Assembly: GCA_965206025.1 (NCBI GenBank)
Contig: CBDBIU010000005.1
Coordinates: 1,302,001-1,366,000, forward strand
DNA: 64,000 nucleotides
Reading direction: 5' to 3'
Source of the DNA: G963668345 sp965206025
Lineage (GTDB): Bacteria; Acidobacteriota; Terriglobia; Bryobacterales; UBA6623
Position numbers and translations under genes: made by a program
Shown: piece after piece, positions 41,927 to 50,613 of the stretch
How the letters are laid out: each line of letters starts with the position of its first letter
How positions within the stretch are numbered: the first letter of the stretch is position 1
The notes under the pieces: model-generated
What the model saw: only the letters and a program-made list of their open reading frames with translations
The model's database searches: none
Told to the model about the DNA's origin: nothing

Positions 41927-44350
41927 CTACCTCCTGGATAGGTGTTCAATGGCCTCGACGAGGCCGTATTGTTCGACTGCCTCGGCTCGCTTGTGGGCAT
42001 CGACGGGCGACGAGGTATAGAGCCAATAGCTGGCCGGATCGACTTCGAGGCGCAAGATACCAGCCGCGTCGGTGCGGCGTAGATAAAGCTCGCGCTTGGG
42101 GATCAAGCCGCGAATGGTATTGACTTCGGAAGGGTTGAGCCGGAAGGTTTCGGCGGCTTTGTCCGGCAAGTCGGGGTTGGCGAGAAACAGCTTGGTCGGC
42201 ATGGATTCGAGCAAGGCTTCCGCCCCCGCGGTCCCGGTCACGTCCACGGCGCTTTGCGTGGCGATAATCAGCGCCGCGTTCTTCTTGCGCCACGTCTTGG
42301 CGGCTTCCGCGAGATAGGAAAGCACAGCCGGGTCTTGCAAGTAGCGCCACGCTTCATCGACCACCATGAGCTTTACCCTGGCCGTCTCGTCGGGGTTCTC
42401 CAAAGCCAGCCGCAACCGTTCCAGAAGGTAGAACAGCGCCGCTTCGCACAAGTCCTCGTGCTCCGCCGCGCCCGCCATGTCGATCACCTGCCAGTCCTCG
42501 AAGTTGAGGTCGTCAGCGTCCGCCGCGTTATCGAAATATCGACCCCACGCGCCGCTGCCATGCCAGCGCCCCATAGCGGGCCACATCTTTGAGGGGAGCG
42601 AACGCACCAGCACCCCAAGGGTCCGCCGTGCGGGTGCGAAGGCATAGATATCTTCGACGCGGGCGCGAATCTCGCTGGGGTCTTCCCCGCCGAGTGTCCA
42701 GCCGCCGATTCGCAAGAGGCGCGCAATCCACCCGGCAAGGAATCCGAAGGTCCGCTCCCCCGCCGGAAGCGAGAAGGGCCGTAACCGAAACCCGCCGCCC
42801 GCGTCAGTTTCCGGCGATAGCTCCATGTAGCCTCCGCCTAGAAACTGGGTCAGCCAGCGGTAGGAGCCTCCTAGATCGAGAATGAGAATACGCGGATCGT
42901 ATTGCAGGGCTTGAACCAGAAGGAAGTTGAGCGCGAAGGATTTACCCGCGCCGGTCGCGCCAAGCACCAGCGTATGTCCCACGTCTCCTTTGAACAGATC
43001 GTAGTAGTAGGGGGTTCTCCATTGGGTTTCAAGAACGGCCAGGGCCGCTTTCTTCAAGTGGCCGCTGCGCGGTGTTCCCACCGGAGGACCGAAGATCGGA
43101 GCCATCGAAGCAACCGCGCCCGCCGATACAAACACGGATCGGACTTGCCGGCGGCGCGGTTGCGCGGGCATCCGCGAAAACCAGGCGGGAAGCTGCCCGT
43201 AACCCTCCCGGATCACCTTGGCGTCGTGGCTGGTAAAGATGCGCCGGATATCTCCGTCCAGGCTCTCGGTAACGGATAGCGGGCCATGGAGGGCCACGGT
43301 CAAGGCAAGATCGCCGTAAGCGATTCCGTCCGTCTCCAACTCGACCAGGGCATCGCCCAGGCGCTCCGATTCCGCCGCCGCCGCCGTGTCCACCATCGCC
43401 GCCGCGCTGCCTTCGGTTTCTTGAACGTGGGCGGCCATCGAGTAGCGCTGCGAGAAATAATGGCGCTGCGCTCCCCGGATTTTGCGCCGGGCCGTATCGA
43501 GGCCCCGCGGACGCCATTCGAGAGTGACCGTCATGGTTGCATCGAGCCGGTAAAGCGCCTGTAGAAGATTCGCCTTCGCCGCTCCGGGTGGCGAGAGAAG
43601 CGAGTAGAGAATGACAGGCTCCCCGTCCAGGCGCAGATTGCGCCGCTCCGCTTCGAGTTCGGAGACTGCCAGCCTCCAATTCATTCCGCTTCCGGTCGCG
43701 CCGTCCCAAAAAGAGCCGGGGCGGTTGGTGAGCTCGTTCAAGACCCCGGACGCTTCCGCCGCGTCAAGCACCCGTAGCGGCGTCAGGTCATCGACCAGCG
43801 CCCGGCTTGCTTCGACCAGTTGCCGGAAGCTCCCCGCCGCGCCCTCGATAGAGGATTCAAGGTAAACCGATTCATGTTGATTGCGCCGCCGGGCCATCCA
43901 GTTTTTCGCATAGGCCATCCACCACGGCCCGCCGGTCTTTTGAGTTGCGACGGCGGATAGGCCGGGATCATGCGCCCATGCGATATAGGCGCTGACGCTC
44001 TGTACTCTTTCTTCGAGGAACGCCCGCCGCTTGCGCCGTCCAAGCGCGGCAACACTTGATCCTTCGTCCTCGCCTTGGTTCTCGAATTGGATGGGACGCC
44101 GCAACAAATAGAAGTAAAGCCGCGTCCGCGAATCGACGCCGCTCAACATGCGCTGCCAGCGGTCCACAATCCGGTCTAGTTGTTCGGGTGTCTGACCGTC
44201 CAGGACGCTAGGCGTCAGCCGTGCGATCGACATAAGCTCCCCGGCCCGCGTCAGGCAGGACCGGCCATCTTCGAGCCAGCCCCACCATGGCAGTTCTTCG
44301 GCCAGCGCTCCCGCCGCGTCAAAGTCCGCGAGTTCATTGTTGATATTCAC
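41927..44350 (-). CDS. trbE: TrbE/VirB4-like ATPase
   Basis: The 807-residue protein is the large channel ATPase. It has a VirB4 N-terminal domain, Walker A GATGAGKSFALNFLLVQAL near residue 463, and Walker B KLMVVDEAWRYLQ near 661, followed by NAALIIATQSAVDVTGTAGA. Length and motifs fit the VirB4 family. It lies between trbD and trbG, three bases after the trbD stop, in a continuous operon. Confidence 0.95.
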   Translation of the reverse strand: MNINNELADFDAAGALAEELPWWGWLEDGRSCLTRAGELMSIARLTPSVLDGQTPEQLDRIVDRWQRMLSGVDSRTRLYFYLLRRPIQFENQGEDEGSSVAALGRRKRRAFLEERVQSVSAYIAWAHDPGLSAVATQKTGGPWWMAYAKNWMARRRNQHESVYLESSIEGAAGSFRQLVEASRALVDDLTPLRVLDAAEASGVLNELTNRPGSFWDGATGSGMNWRLAVSELEAERRNLRLDGEPVILYSLLSPPGAAKANLLQALYRLDATMTVTLEWRPRGLDTARRKIRGAQRHYFSQRYSMAAHVQETEGSAAAMVDTAAAAESERLGDALVELETDGIAYGDLALTVALHGPLSVTESLDGDIRRIFTSHDAKVIREGYGQLPAWFSRMPAQPRRRQVRSVFVSAGAVASMAPIFGPPVGTPRSGHLKKAALAVLETQWRTPYYYDLFKGDVGHTLVLGATGAGKSFALNFLLVQALQYDPRILILDLGGSYRWLTQFLGGGYMELSPETDAGGGFRLRPFSLPAGERTFGFLAGWIARLLRIGGWTLGGEDPSEIRARVEDIYAFAPARRTLGVLVRSLPSKMWPAMGRWHGSGAWGRYFDNAADADDLNFEDWQVIDMAGAAEHEDLCEAALFYLLERLRLALENPDETARVKLMVVDEAWRYLQDPAVLSYLAEAAKTWRKKNAALIIATQSAVDVTGTAGAEALLESMPTKLFLANPDLPDKAAETFRLNPSEVNTIRGLIPKRELYLRRTDAAGILRLEVDPASYWLYTSSPVDAHKRAEAVEQYGLVEAIEHLSRR

Positions 44351-44353
44351 GCC

Positions 44354-44650
44354 CTATCTCCGAATGAGAAGGGTCCAGGGAGCCTGCGCCCATTTGCCGG
44401 GATCGTAGCGGGCGCGAAACTGCGCGGACGCCCGCAGGATTTCAAGCATGTTGGGGTCTTGCTTCCAGGCCCAAAACCCGACGCCGTAGAGCACCGCAAA
44501 GATCAATGCGCCCACCACAATGGAGTTGATGGCGTTCCACAAGGCAAGCCCCAATGTGGCGCTCAACAGGAACCAGCGGCGCTCGACGCCCATGATGGTG
44601 AGCGGTTTGGAAAGCGCCGGGTATCCGCGCCATGTCTTCCCGCGTTCCAT
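44354..44650 (-). CDS. trbD: TrbD/VirB3-like membrane protein
   Basis: The 98-residue protein has two close hydrophobic segments (WFLLSATLGLALWNAINSIV, GALIFAVLYGVGFWAW) preceded by a short basic N-terminus (YPALSKPLTIMGVERRWFLL), the VirB3 pattern. Its start codon shares a base with the trbC stop, and trbE follows closely, so the three are translationally linked. Confidence 0.88.
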   Translation of the reverse strand: MERGKTWRGYPALSKPLTIMGVERRWFLLSATLGLALWNAINSIVVGALIFAVLYGVGFWAWKQDPNMLEILRASAQFRARYDPGKWAQAPWTLLIRR

Positions 44651-44970
44651 CAGAAGAGCCAGGCGAGAAAGTTGGCCGCGCCCATGGCCATTCCCAGGCC
44701 GAAGATGATACCGGCCAGGGCCTTCTTGCTGCCGCCTTCCCCGAAGGCGAACATCAGCCCGCCTACCACGACGGCAATCAAGCTGAGTCCTCGCGCAATG
44801 GGTCCGGTGAAAGCGGCCTGCAACACGTCAATCGCTTGCAGCCAAGGGCTTGCTCCCGCTCCTGTGACTGGTGCCGGTGCCGTCTGGGCCATAAGTTCTC
44901 CCGCCGAAAGCGCGAGGATGCCCACCAGAAAAACGACGCGCTTCGAGACGGTTGAATGTTTGTTTGTCAT
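44650..44970 (-). CDS. trbC: TrbC/VirB2-like pilin
   Basis: The 106-residue prepilin has a long signal region (VVFLVGILALSAGELMAQ), a linker and two hydrophobic helices (IARGLSLIAVVVGGLMFAFG, ALAGIIFGLGMAMGAANFLA) ending at LF. This matches VirB2/TrbC pilins. It would be the main subunit of the conjugative pilus. Confidence 0.88.
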   Translation of the reverse strand: MTNKHSTVSKRVVFLVGILALSAGELMAQTAPAPVTGAGASPWLQAIDVLQAAFTGPIARGLSLIAVVVGGLMFAFGEGGSKKALAGIIFGLGMAMGAANFLAWLF

Positions 44971-44995
44971 TGTGTGTCTCCCTTGTTTTGTTGAT

Positions 44996-45319
44996 TCATC
45001 CGCCGGGGAATTGCCCCCGTTCTTCTTGTCCCAACTTCTTGGTAAGGTCGGTCGTCCCTCCGCCGCCGCGCCGAATGGAACGCTCCATGAGATCGACCTT
45101 GAGGCCGAGGTCAGCCAAGCCCAAAGCGCGGGCGGCGGCGTAGATCACAGCCATGATCGAGACGATGGAAAGCCCGCCATACCACGCTAGGGACATCCAA
45201 TAATCGGTGAAGATGATTTGAAAGTGAGGTTCGAGATAAGCGAAGTGTTCTCCGCCAACCATCGCGGAGATGGCAATGATAATGACCGTGAAGCCAACAC
45301 TAATTTTCCACGGCTGCAT
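44996..45319 (-). CDS. small membrane protein of the transfer operon
   Basis: The 107-residue protein has two hydrophobic segments (VGFTVIIIAISAMVGGEHFA, GGLSIVSIMAVIYAAARALG) and a charged tail. AGGAG stands just before the ATG. It is not a recognised Trb protein; by position, just ahead of the pilin gene, it could be an accessory factor of pilus assembly. Confidence 0.65.
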   Translation of the reverse strand: MQPWKISVGFTVIIIAISAMVGGEHFAYLEPHFQIIFTDYWMSLAWYGGLSIVSIMAVIYAAARALGLADLGLKVDLMERSIRRGGGGTTDLTKKLGQEERGQFPGG

Positions 45320-45335
45320 TGAGGGAATCTCCTGG

Positions 45336-46028
45336 TTAGAGTTCGATAGACCCTTTATCTCGTGCGCCGCCGCCGCCGCCGCCGCCCTCGTCCTGGCCGA
45401 GGGATCGGGCTATCCGCGCCGTGGCCCGCCCGTTGCTTCCATGCACGGCAAACCCGGCGGCGGCTTTCGCGGCGATACTCTTGGCGCTGTAGTGCTCGGT
45501 CGCAACCTCGACGTTGACGCGCCCGCCGCGGCCCTCAACGTCCAGGTACTCAAGTTGCGCGTCCGGGTACTCCACGCGGGCATCCTTGACGGATAGACCT
45601 AGAGCCTCCGCCGCTTCCAAACGTGCGGCGTCCGCCGCTTCTTTTCCGCCTCGCGCTCTCGCGCTTTCCGTAGCGCGGGCGATCTCGCGCTTGAGTTCGG
45701 CGTCAATGCGGACCCGCTTAATCGTCGCTCCCTGTTCGAGTAGCTTCGTTTGCTCGATCCTCGCGGCGCGAAACACGGCCACGTCATGTTGAAGCTCGCC
45801 GGGCTTCACAAGCCCGCTCCATGCCTTCTGTTGGGAATCAAGCCCCTGGTCGCGGGCTACGCGCTCCGCCCGCTCCACTCCGCGCTCGGTGAGCGTCAGC
45901 ACTTTGTAGCTGCCGCCTTGCGGTCCCTCGGCGTTATGCTCCCGGACGTGACCGGCCCGGACCATCTGATCGACGGCCCGCCGCGCCGCGTAGGGGTGTC
46001 CCTTCTCCTGGTTGTCAGCACCCCTCAC
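45336..46028 (-). CDS. replication-relaxation-like DNA-processing protein
   Basis: The 230-residue protein starts with GTG overlapping the upstream stop. It reads as a winged helix (YAARRAVDQMVRAGHVREHN, YKVLTLTERGVERAER) followed by a PD-(D/E)XK-like core (ARVEYPDAQLEYLDVEGRGG, RVNVEVATEHYSAKSIAAKA). This matches the layout of replication-relaxation proteins (PF13814). The frame stays open upstream, so the N-terminus may be longer. The tail is very Gly-rich. It is a candidate for the missing transfer-initiation protein. Confidence 0.6.
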   Translation of the reverse strand: MRGADNQEKGHPYAARRAVDQMVRAGHVREHNAEGPQGGSYKVLTLTERGVERAERVARDQGLDSQQKAWSGLVKPGELQHDVAVFRAARIEQTKLLEQGATIKRVRIDAELKREIARATESARARGGKEAADAARLEAAEALGLSVKDARVEYPDAQLEYLDVEGRGGRVNVEVATEHYSAKSIAAKAAAGFAVHGSNGRATARIARSLGQDEGGGGGGGARDKGSIEL

Positions 46029-46444
46029 GAAGTGAGGATTTCCTCGCGGGTGCGGCCGCAGATGATACAGGCGGGGTCGAATTCTGGGCAGTCGGCATAT
46101 CGAGCCTCCCCGTAGAAGCTTTCCGGTCCGTTTTCGGACCGGGAAAGCTCCGCTACCCCGATACTGCCCGAATCGTAGGTCGCGGGGGAAGTATGATCCG
46201 TCACGCGCCGGAGGCCGCGGCGTTCCCGGTAGGCCCGTTGCCGGTCGCGGTGATCGAGCCGTCCCTCCCGGCTTTGCTGGTGTCGCCGGTTGGCGGCCCG
46301 CCGTTGGCGCCGCCGCGCTTTCCGCCGGCAGCGCTCGCCGCAGTATTGGTGCCCCCGGTCACAATGACGACAGATCCAGAACACCACGCCACAGCCGGCC
46401 CCCCGGCAGAACCGCCGCCGCAGAGGCTCTTCGCCGGTCCCCAT
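46025..46444 (-). CDS. zinc-finger basic protein
   Basis: From ATG 46444 the 139-residue product has a Cys/His cluster (FCRGAGCGVVFWICRHCDRG, then HQYCGERCRRKARRRQRRAA) and a highly basic Arg-rich stretch, plus a C-terminal pair (ADCPEFDPACIICG). It resembles a family of small zinc-binding proteins found near mobile elements; its function is not known to me. A TTG at 46471 would add nine residues. It is divergent from repA and overlaps the next gene by 4 bp. Confidence 0.6.
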   Translation of the reverse strand: MGTGEEPLRRRFCRGAGCGVVFWICRHCDRGHQYCGERCRRKARRRQRRAANRRHQQSREGRLDHRDRQRAYRERRGLRRVTDHTSPATYDSGSIGVAELSRSENGPESFYGEARYADCPEFDPACIICGRTREEILTS

Positions 46445-46578
46445 CCCCGCCCTTCCGGCGGGAGGGGACAACCGCGACTCCCCATGACAATCTCGATCCC
46501 ATCTACAAATGCCCCTTTTTACCCTCCGCGGCGCTGAACGCGCGCCCCTTCTATCCGGGGAACATGGGAGAATAAGGC

Positions 46579-47556
46579 ATGGCGCGCAAACGGGACGGCT
46601 TGGTTCCCATCGGGGAGGCCATCTCTGATCTGGACGGGCCGGTGAAAAAGCTCCGCGACGCCACGCCCCAGGCGGTTCATCACTTCACCCGCTTCGATCA
46701 GGTGAATCAGCTTGTTTCGGCCAGCGAAGCGGACCCGGATCTCGGCTTCATGGCGCGGCTGATGGCGTTGTGCTCACTGCCCCGCACCAACCCCGGCAAC
46801 CGGCTGCAGTACAAGAGGGTCAACGGGCCGTACACGCTGGGTATGAGCGCCGGGATCAACAACAAGCTCCCCTTCGGGAATATTCCCCGTCTTTTGCTGG
46901 CCTGGGTGTGCACCGAAGCGGTGCGGACCCAAAACCGTGTGCTGGTTCTGGGGTCCTCGCTCTCGGAGTTCATGCGTAAGCTCGGCATGGAAGACCGCAG
47001 CGGTAGTGCACGCGGCGACCGGACCCGGCTCCGCAACCAGATGAAGCGCCTCTTTCATTGTCAGATTGAGTTGATCTACGAACATGAGCATGGAGAGCGG
47101 TTCATTGCCTCCCGCATTGCCGACCGAGGGGAACTGTGGTGGGACCCCAAGCGGCCTACCGAGCGGATGCTGTGGGACAGCAAAATTCGCCTCGGCGAAG
47201 ACTTCTTCAACGAAATCATCCACCACCCCGTGCCCCTCGACATGAACACCCTCAAGGCCATGAAACGCTCTTCGCTGGGCCTCGATCTCTACCTGTGGGT
47301 CGCTTACCGAACCTTTGCCCTGACCCGTCCGCTGCGGCTCTCCTGGCGGCAGGTGTACCGCCAGTTCGGGGTAGACCCCGCCAAGGCCAGCGACAAGCGC
47401 ACCGTTGATAACTTCCGCACAAAGTGCCTGCGGGAGTTGACGAAGATCAGGGTGGCTTGGCCGGAACTGAACTACGCGACGGCGAAGGGTGTATTAATCC
47501 TCCACCCTTCGCCGCCTGCCATACCTGCGGCAAAGCAGCGGGGGTTAGTGAACTAA
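46579..47556 (+). CDS. repA: plasmid replication initiator RepA
   Basis: The 325-residue protein matches RepA_C-type plasmid initiators (PF04796): YKRVNGPYTLGMSAGINNKL, PFGNIPRLLLAWVCTEAVRT, SLSEFMRKLGMEDRSG, then RRLS-type winged-helix residues around LRLSWRQVYRQFGVDPAKAS. It would bind iterons, which lie directly downstream (47724-47798). It is the only gene of the plasmid block's right end on the plus strand, divergent from the transfer operon. Confidence 0.92.
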   Translation: MARKRDGLVPIGEAISDLDGPVKKLRDATPQAVHHFTRFDQVNQLVSASEADPDLGFMARLMALCSLPRTNPGNRLQYKRVNGPYTLGMSAGINNKLPFGNIPRLLLAWVCTEAVRTQNRVLVLGSSLSEFMRKLGMEDRSGSARGDRTRLRNQMKRLFHCQIELIYEHEHGERFIASRIADRGELWWDPKRPTERMLWDSKIRLGEDFFNEIIHHPVPLDMNTLKAMKRSSLGLDLYLWVAYRTFALTRPLRLSWRQVYRQFGVDPAKASDKRTVDNFRTKCLRELTKIRVAWPELNYATAKGVLILHPSPPAIPAAKQRGLVN

Positions 47557-47559
47557 CCT

Positions 47560-47818
47560 CAAAACTTCCCCTAACACCGTAAGTATCGCCTCTGACGGCC
47601 CTTGAAGCACCGCCTATGGTTTTAAGGGTGCCTGGGCTGCTGAAAACCGCGCCACCAGCTTCCTACGGCGATCTTTCCGCGAAATTTATCCACAAGAGCC
47701 TGTGATCTGGGCCAGTTTTCCACGGTGAAACGGGAAGACTCCCAGCTTGTGTCCTTCGGTGAAACAGAAAGATTTTGCCAAGCACCCTTCGGTGAAACGG
47801 AAAGACATTCAAATAGTT
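47560..47818. other. plasmid replication origin (oriV), right side truncated
   Basis: Downstream of repA there is a perfect DnaA box TTATCCACA (47686-47694). Three iterons with the core GGTGAAAC and a following GAAGA/GAAAGA start at 47724, 47758 and 47791, spaced 34 and 33 bp, close to three helical turns. A 456-bp mobile element begins at 47819, immediately after the third iteron, so further iterons are probably cut off. Confidence 0.75.
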
Positions 47819-48274
47819 GGCTCTTCCGGGTTTTTAGTGGGTGGCCAACGGGTAGCCGGCTCCTCCATCCTGCCGACCCGACGTCGCCCGCAGTCACATC
47901 GGAGCCCAAAAGGCGGCCAAGAAATCCCCAAATACCCTACACGCCAGTCCGGTCGTGGGCAACTCGTAAAGGGAATAAGATACTGATAAACAGGGAGTTA
48001 TCTCTTTGAGTGTGGCCACTGGATGACAGTTGTGGATCCGCATTTCACAGCCTTCGGGAGACTGTACGACTACCTGCCAGCAGCCTTGCTCTACTCGTAA
48101 CCCTTTGTTTATCAGTAATTCTTTTTGGCCAACGCAGTCGCCGCCCGGCCTTGGGGGCCGTAGAGTTGTCACGAAGCCCTTGAATGGCACCGAAGCAGGC
48201 TCCGGGAGGTCGGCCTCACAGTGGCGAGGGATCCGTCACTCACCGCCGCCAGCCACTAAAATCCCAGAAGAGCC
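47819..48274 (+). mobile_element. 456-bp non-autonomous ISL3-like element, copy A
   Basis: The termini are GGCTCTTCCGGG (left) and the inverted GGCTCTTCTGGG (right), extending about 20 bp. It is nearly identical to copies B and C. Unlike them it has no target duplication: AAATAGTT lies on the left and AGCCGTGT on the right. The left flank is plasmid origin and the right flank is an interrupted SDR gene, so it joins two replicons. Confidence 0.85.
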
Positions 48275-48700
48275 AGCCGTGTTTACGATGGCTCCCCCTC
48301 CTTGTTGCACCATCACCGGAATCTCATGCTTCAGGCACAGCCAAACGCCCTTGAGATTGACGGCCAGCACCCGGTCAAAGTCTTCCTCGGACCCATCGGC
48401 AAGCTTCGCCATGGGGGACTCGATGCCGGCATTGTTATGGGCGTAGTCCAACCGTCCGAACGTGCCGACAGTCGTCCGGATCATCGCTTCCACGAGGTCG
48501 GCCTGAGCGACGTCCACGTGAACGAAGATCGCTTCCCCGCCCGCCTCGCGGATAAGCTCCACCGTTTCTCCCCCGCCCTCGGGCGAGATGTCGGCAACCA
48601 CGACCCGAGCGCCCTCGCGGGCGAACGTGAGCGCGGAGCTTCTGCCGATCCCGGCGCCCGCCCCGGTGACCAAGGCGACCTTCCCATTCATTTCATACAT
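48275..48700 (-). pseudogene. truncated short-chain dehydrogenase/reductase
   Basis: The first ~142 residues of an SDR oxidoreductase are present: the Rossmann motif TGAGAGIGRSSALTFAREGA, the NNAG motif and NLKGVWLCLKHEIPVMVQQG. The coding sequence is cut at INTAG-type residues by mobile-element copy A; the catalytic Tyr-X3-Lys is missing. The rest of the gene is not in the window. Confidence 0.85.
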
Positions 48701-48937
48701 GTCTTCGGCGTGTCGGTTGGAAAAATCGGGTGGACGAAGGTGTGAAAAAATCGGGGACCGTCACAAGCGGCTTGCCGGAAGGCGCGCGGAATCAGTGACT
48801 TTTGACTGTCCCGAAGATTTTTCACGCCGCACGCCATCCAATTTTCTTCAGGTTAAGTGCTTTGTTTCTATGGTTATGGCCCGGCGAATCGGCGGCAGCC
48901 CCGCTTTCGTCTCCCGCACGACTTTCGCCGCCCGCTG

Positions 48938-49420
48938 CTAGCCGACGAGCGACCCCTTGCCCAACCACTTACGCAAGTAGGCCATCTGCCCGACATGGTA
49001 GCCCTCATGGTAAGCCATGAAACTGATGGTCCCGTGAACGGTCTTGTCGGGAATCGGCAAACCGAGTGGCGACTCGGCCGACAACTCCTCGTCGCCGATT
49101 TCCTCGAGCCTCGCCATCAGGGCCGCGGTCGTCTCCTTCCAAACCGCAAGGATCTGGTCCAGGGGCGGATACTCGCCGGGATTGTCAATCGTTTCACCTC
49201 GGTCGAAGAGGTTCCCCCAGGGAACCTCGTGCTTGTGGCCCAGCAAATTCACCAAGTTGCTGCGCACCGAGGTCAAGTGCCCGACCATCCAGATCAGCGG
49301 GTTGGAACCATCTCCCACGCTCTTGAGCAATTCCTCCTCCGAGAGGCCGGCAAGAGCCATGTCGAAAAGGTACGTACTAACACCGTACTGTTCAACGCTA
49401 AGTGCAATTCGTGAGTCCAT
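48938..49420 (-). CDS. DinB-family protein
   Basis: The 160-residue protein has the four-helix DinB/YfiT architecture: LSEEELLKSVGDGSNPLIWM with GHLTSVRSNLV (first metal His), and HGTISFMAYHEGYHVGQMAY with two further His residues, forming the usual three-His metal site. Members include bacillithiol/mycothiol transferases and uncharacterised stress proteins; the substrate cannot be assigned. Confidence 0.88.
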   Translation of the reverse strand: MDSRIALSVEQYGVSTYLFDMALAGLSEEELLKSVGDGSNPLIWMVGHLTSVRSNLVNLLGHKHEVPWGNLFDRGETIDNPGEYPPLDQILAVWKETTAALMARLEEIGDEELSAESPLGLPIPDKTVHGTISFMAYHEGYHVGQMAYLRKWLGKGSLVG

Positions 49421-49603
49421 GGAAGATCCCTTTCTCTAGAGCAGGAGCGCAAACTCCCGCCGCAGCGGCGGACCGACCGCTCCGGCGCCACGGGGTTGGC
49501 GGGCCGCCCCCCGGGCGTGTCGTGGGTGTCTTGCGAAGGTGAACGACGCAGCGAGGCGGTACCGCGAAGGTGAACGGCGGAGTGGGAAGCCGCCCACCGG
49601 CAG

Positions 49604-50089
49604 TCAATTGGAGATTGTCATTTCCGCCGTGCTCGCCAGCGGGATGTCCGACCCCAGGATGCTCGCCAACAGGGGCGTGAAAGTATGTTCAACCCGCACT
49701 CGCACCGTGCTTCCCGGGGCGTTGGCGGCGTCGGCGGCATAGAGGCCGTAGGGGTCCCAGGTCGTGGTGACAGTCACCCCTCCCATAGCGTCCAGCAAGA
49801 AAGTCTGGCCTTCTACGACCGCCTGGATGTCGTCCGAGCTGGCTGGGCTCAGGCTCTCCTGGCCGTGGACGATAGCGTAGCGAACCGCTTGATGAGAGGC
49901 GTGGGCCACGATGTTATAGGCCCAGACCGCTCGACCGAGGTCCATCGTGCCGACCACGGTGATCACAAAGAAGAGCGTGAAGCAGAGGGCGAACTCCACC
50001 AAGGAGGCGCCTCGGCGACGCGAGGAGCGAGAATTCCCGTCAACGGTGGTGATTTCCGAGCTTACTTGCCGTACGGTTGATCTGAACAT
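49604..50089 (-). CDS. TadE-like pilus assembly protein
   Basis: The 161-residue protein has the TadE N-terminal segment RRGASLVEFALCFTLFFVIT (a pseudopilin-like hydrophobic helix with the conserved Glu), then a periplasmic domain with repeated VTVTTTWDPYG-type strands. It belongs to the Flp/tight-adherence pilus system, with a second TadE protein and a TadG-like protein next to it on the same strand. Confidence 0.83.
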   Translation of the reverse strand: MFRSTVRQVSSEITTVDGNSRSSRRRGASLVEFALCFTLFFVITVVGTMDLGRAVWAYNIVAHASHQAVRYAIVHGQESLSPASSDDIQAVVEGQTFLLDAMGGVTVTTTWDPYGLYAADAANAPGSTVRVRVEHTFTPLLASILGSDIPLASTAEMTISN

Positions 50090-50099
50090 GGCTGCCTCC

Positions 50100-50534
50100 T
50101 TACTGTACTCGTATGCGGGTGTTCTGTCCCAAGTCCACGATGTGAGGAATGCCCGGAAAGTTCACCAGAGTCTCAAAGGTCTTTGCCGAGCTAACCTCGA
50201 CCCAGACTTGGGGCGCGCCCTCCGCGCAAGTTCCCGTCCAACAGTTGGCCTCGTCGCCGTTCTCACACCAGCACTTCGGGGTTGATGTAGTCGTGAACCC
50301 GCCAAGGTCTTGCGCGCTATGTACCGCTCTGTCCTCGATCCCCGTGTAGTCGGCGGTGTGGCCATTGCTCTGCATGCCCCACGCCGCCCCGGCGCGGGAG
50401 CCGTCGGTCACCTTGATGGCGTCATAGAAGAGGCGCGCAAAATCAACCGTGCCCCACAAGATCATCCCGAGGACAAACAACATTGCCGCCAGTTCCACAA
50501 CGGCGATGCCTGAAGTTGATCGTCGAACACTCAT
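50100..50534 (-). CDS. TadE-like pilus assembly protein, second copy
   Basis: From ATG 50534, with AGGAGG eleven bases upstream, 144 residues begin MSVRRSTSGIAVVELAAMLF, the TadE-type hydrophobic helix, followed by VDFARLFYDAIKVTDGSRAG. Two Cys pairs near CWCENGDEANCWTGTC may form disulfides. A longer open frame upstream to 50738 overlaps the next gene and is not used. Confidence 0.8.
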   Translation of the reverse strand: MSVRRSTSGIAVVELAAMLFVLGMILWGTVDFARLFYDAIKVTDGSRAGAAWGMQSNGHTADYTGIEDRAVHSAQDLGGFTTTSTPKCWCENGDEANCWTGTCAEGAPQVWVEVSSAKTFETLVNFPGIPHIVDLGQNTRIRVQ

Positions 50535-50613
50535 TTTCCCATACCTCCTGATTCTTTCCGTCCGTCCCTCTTGCGAGGGAAGCCCCCTACCCCGCCGGCG
50601 CGCTGTCTCATGC

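Noticed and set aside
45340..45640. Gly/Ala-codon-rich tandem stretches as a repeat array or CRISPR
   Set aside because: They are low-complexity codons for a Gly-rich protein tail; no regular repeat-spacer pattern was found anywhere in the window.
47894..48190. A conserved 98-residue reading frame inside the 456-bp elements (also at 57856-58152 and 60065-60361)
   Set aside because: It is identical only because the elements are near-identical; the composition is not protein-like and no transposase motif is present.
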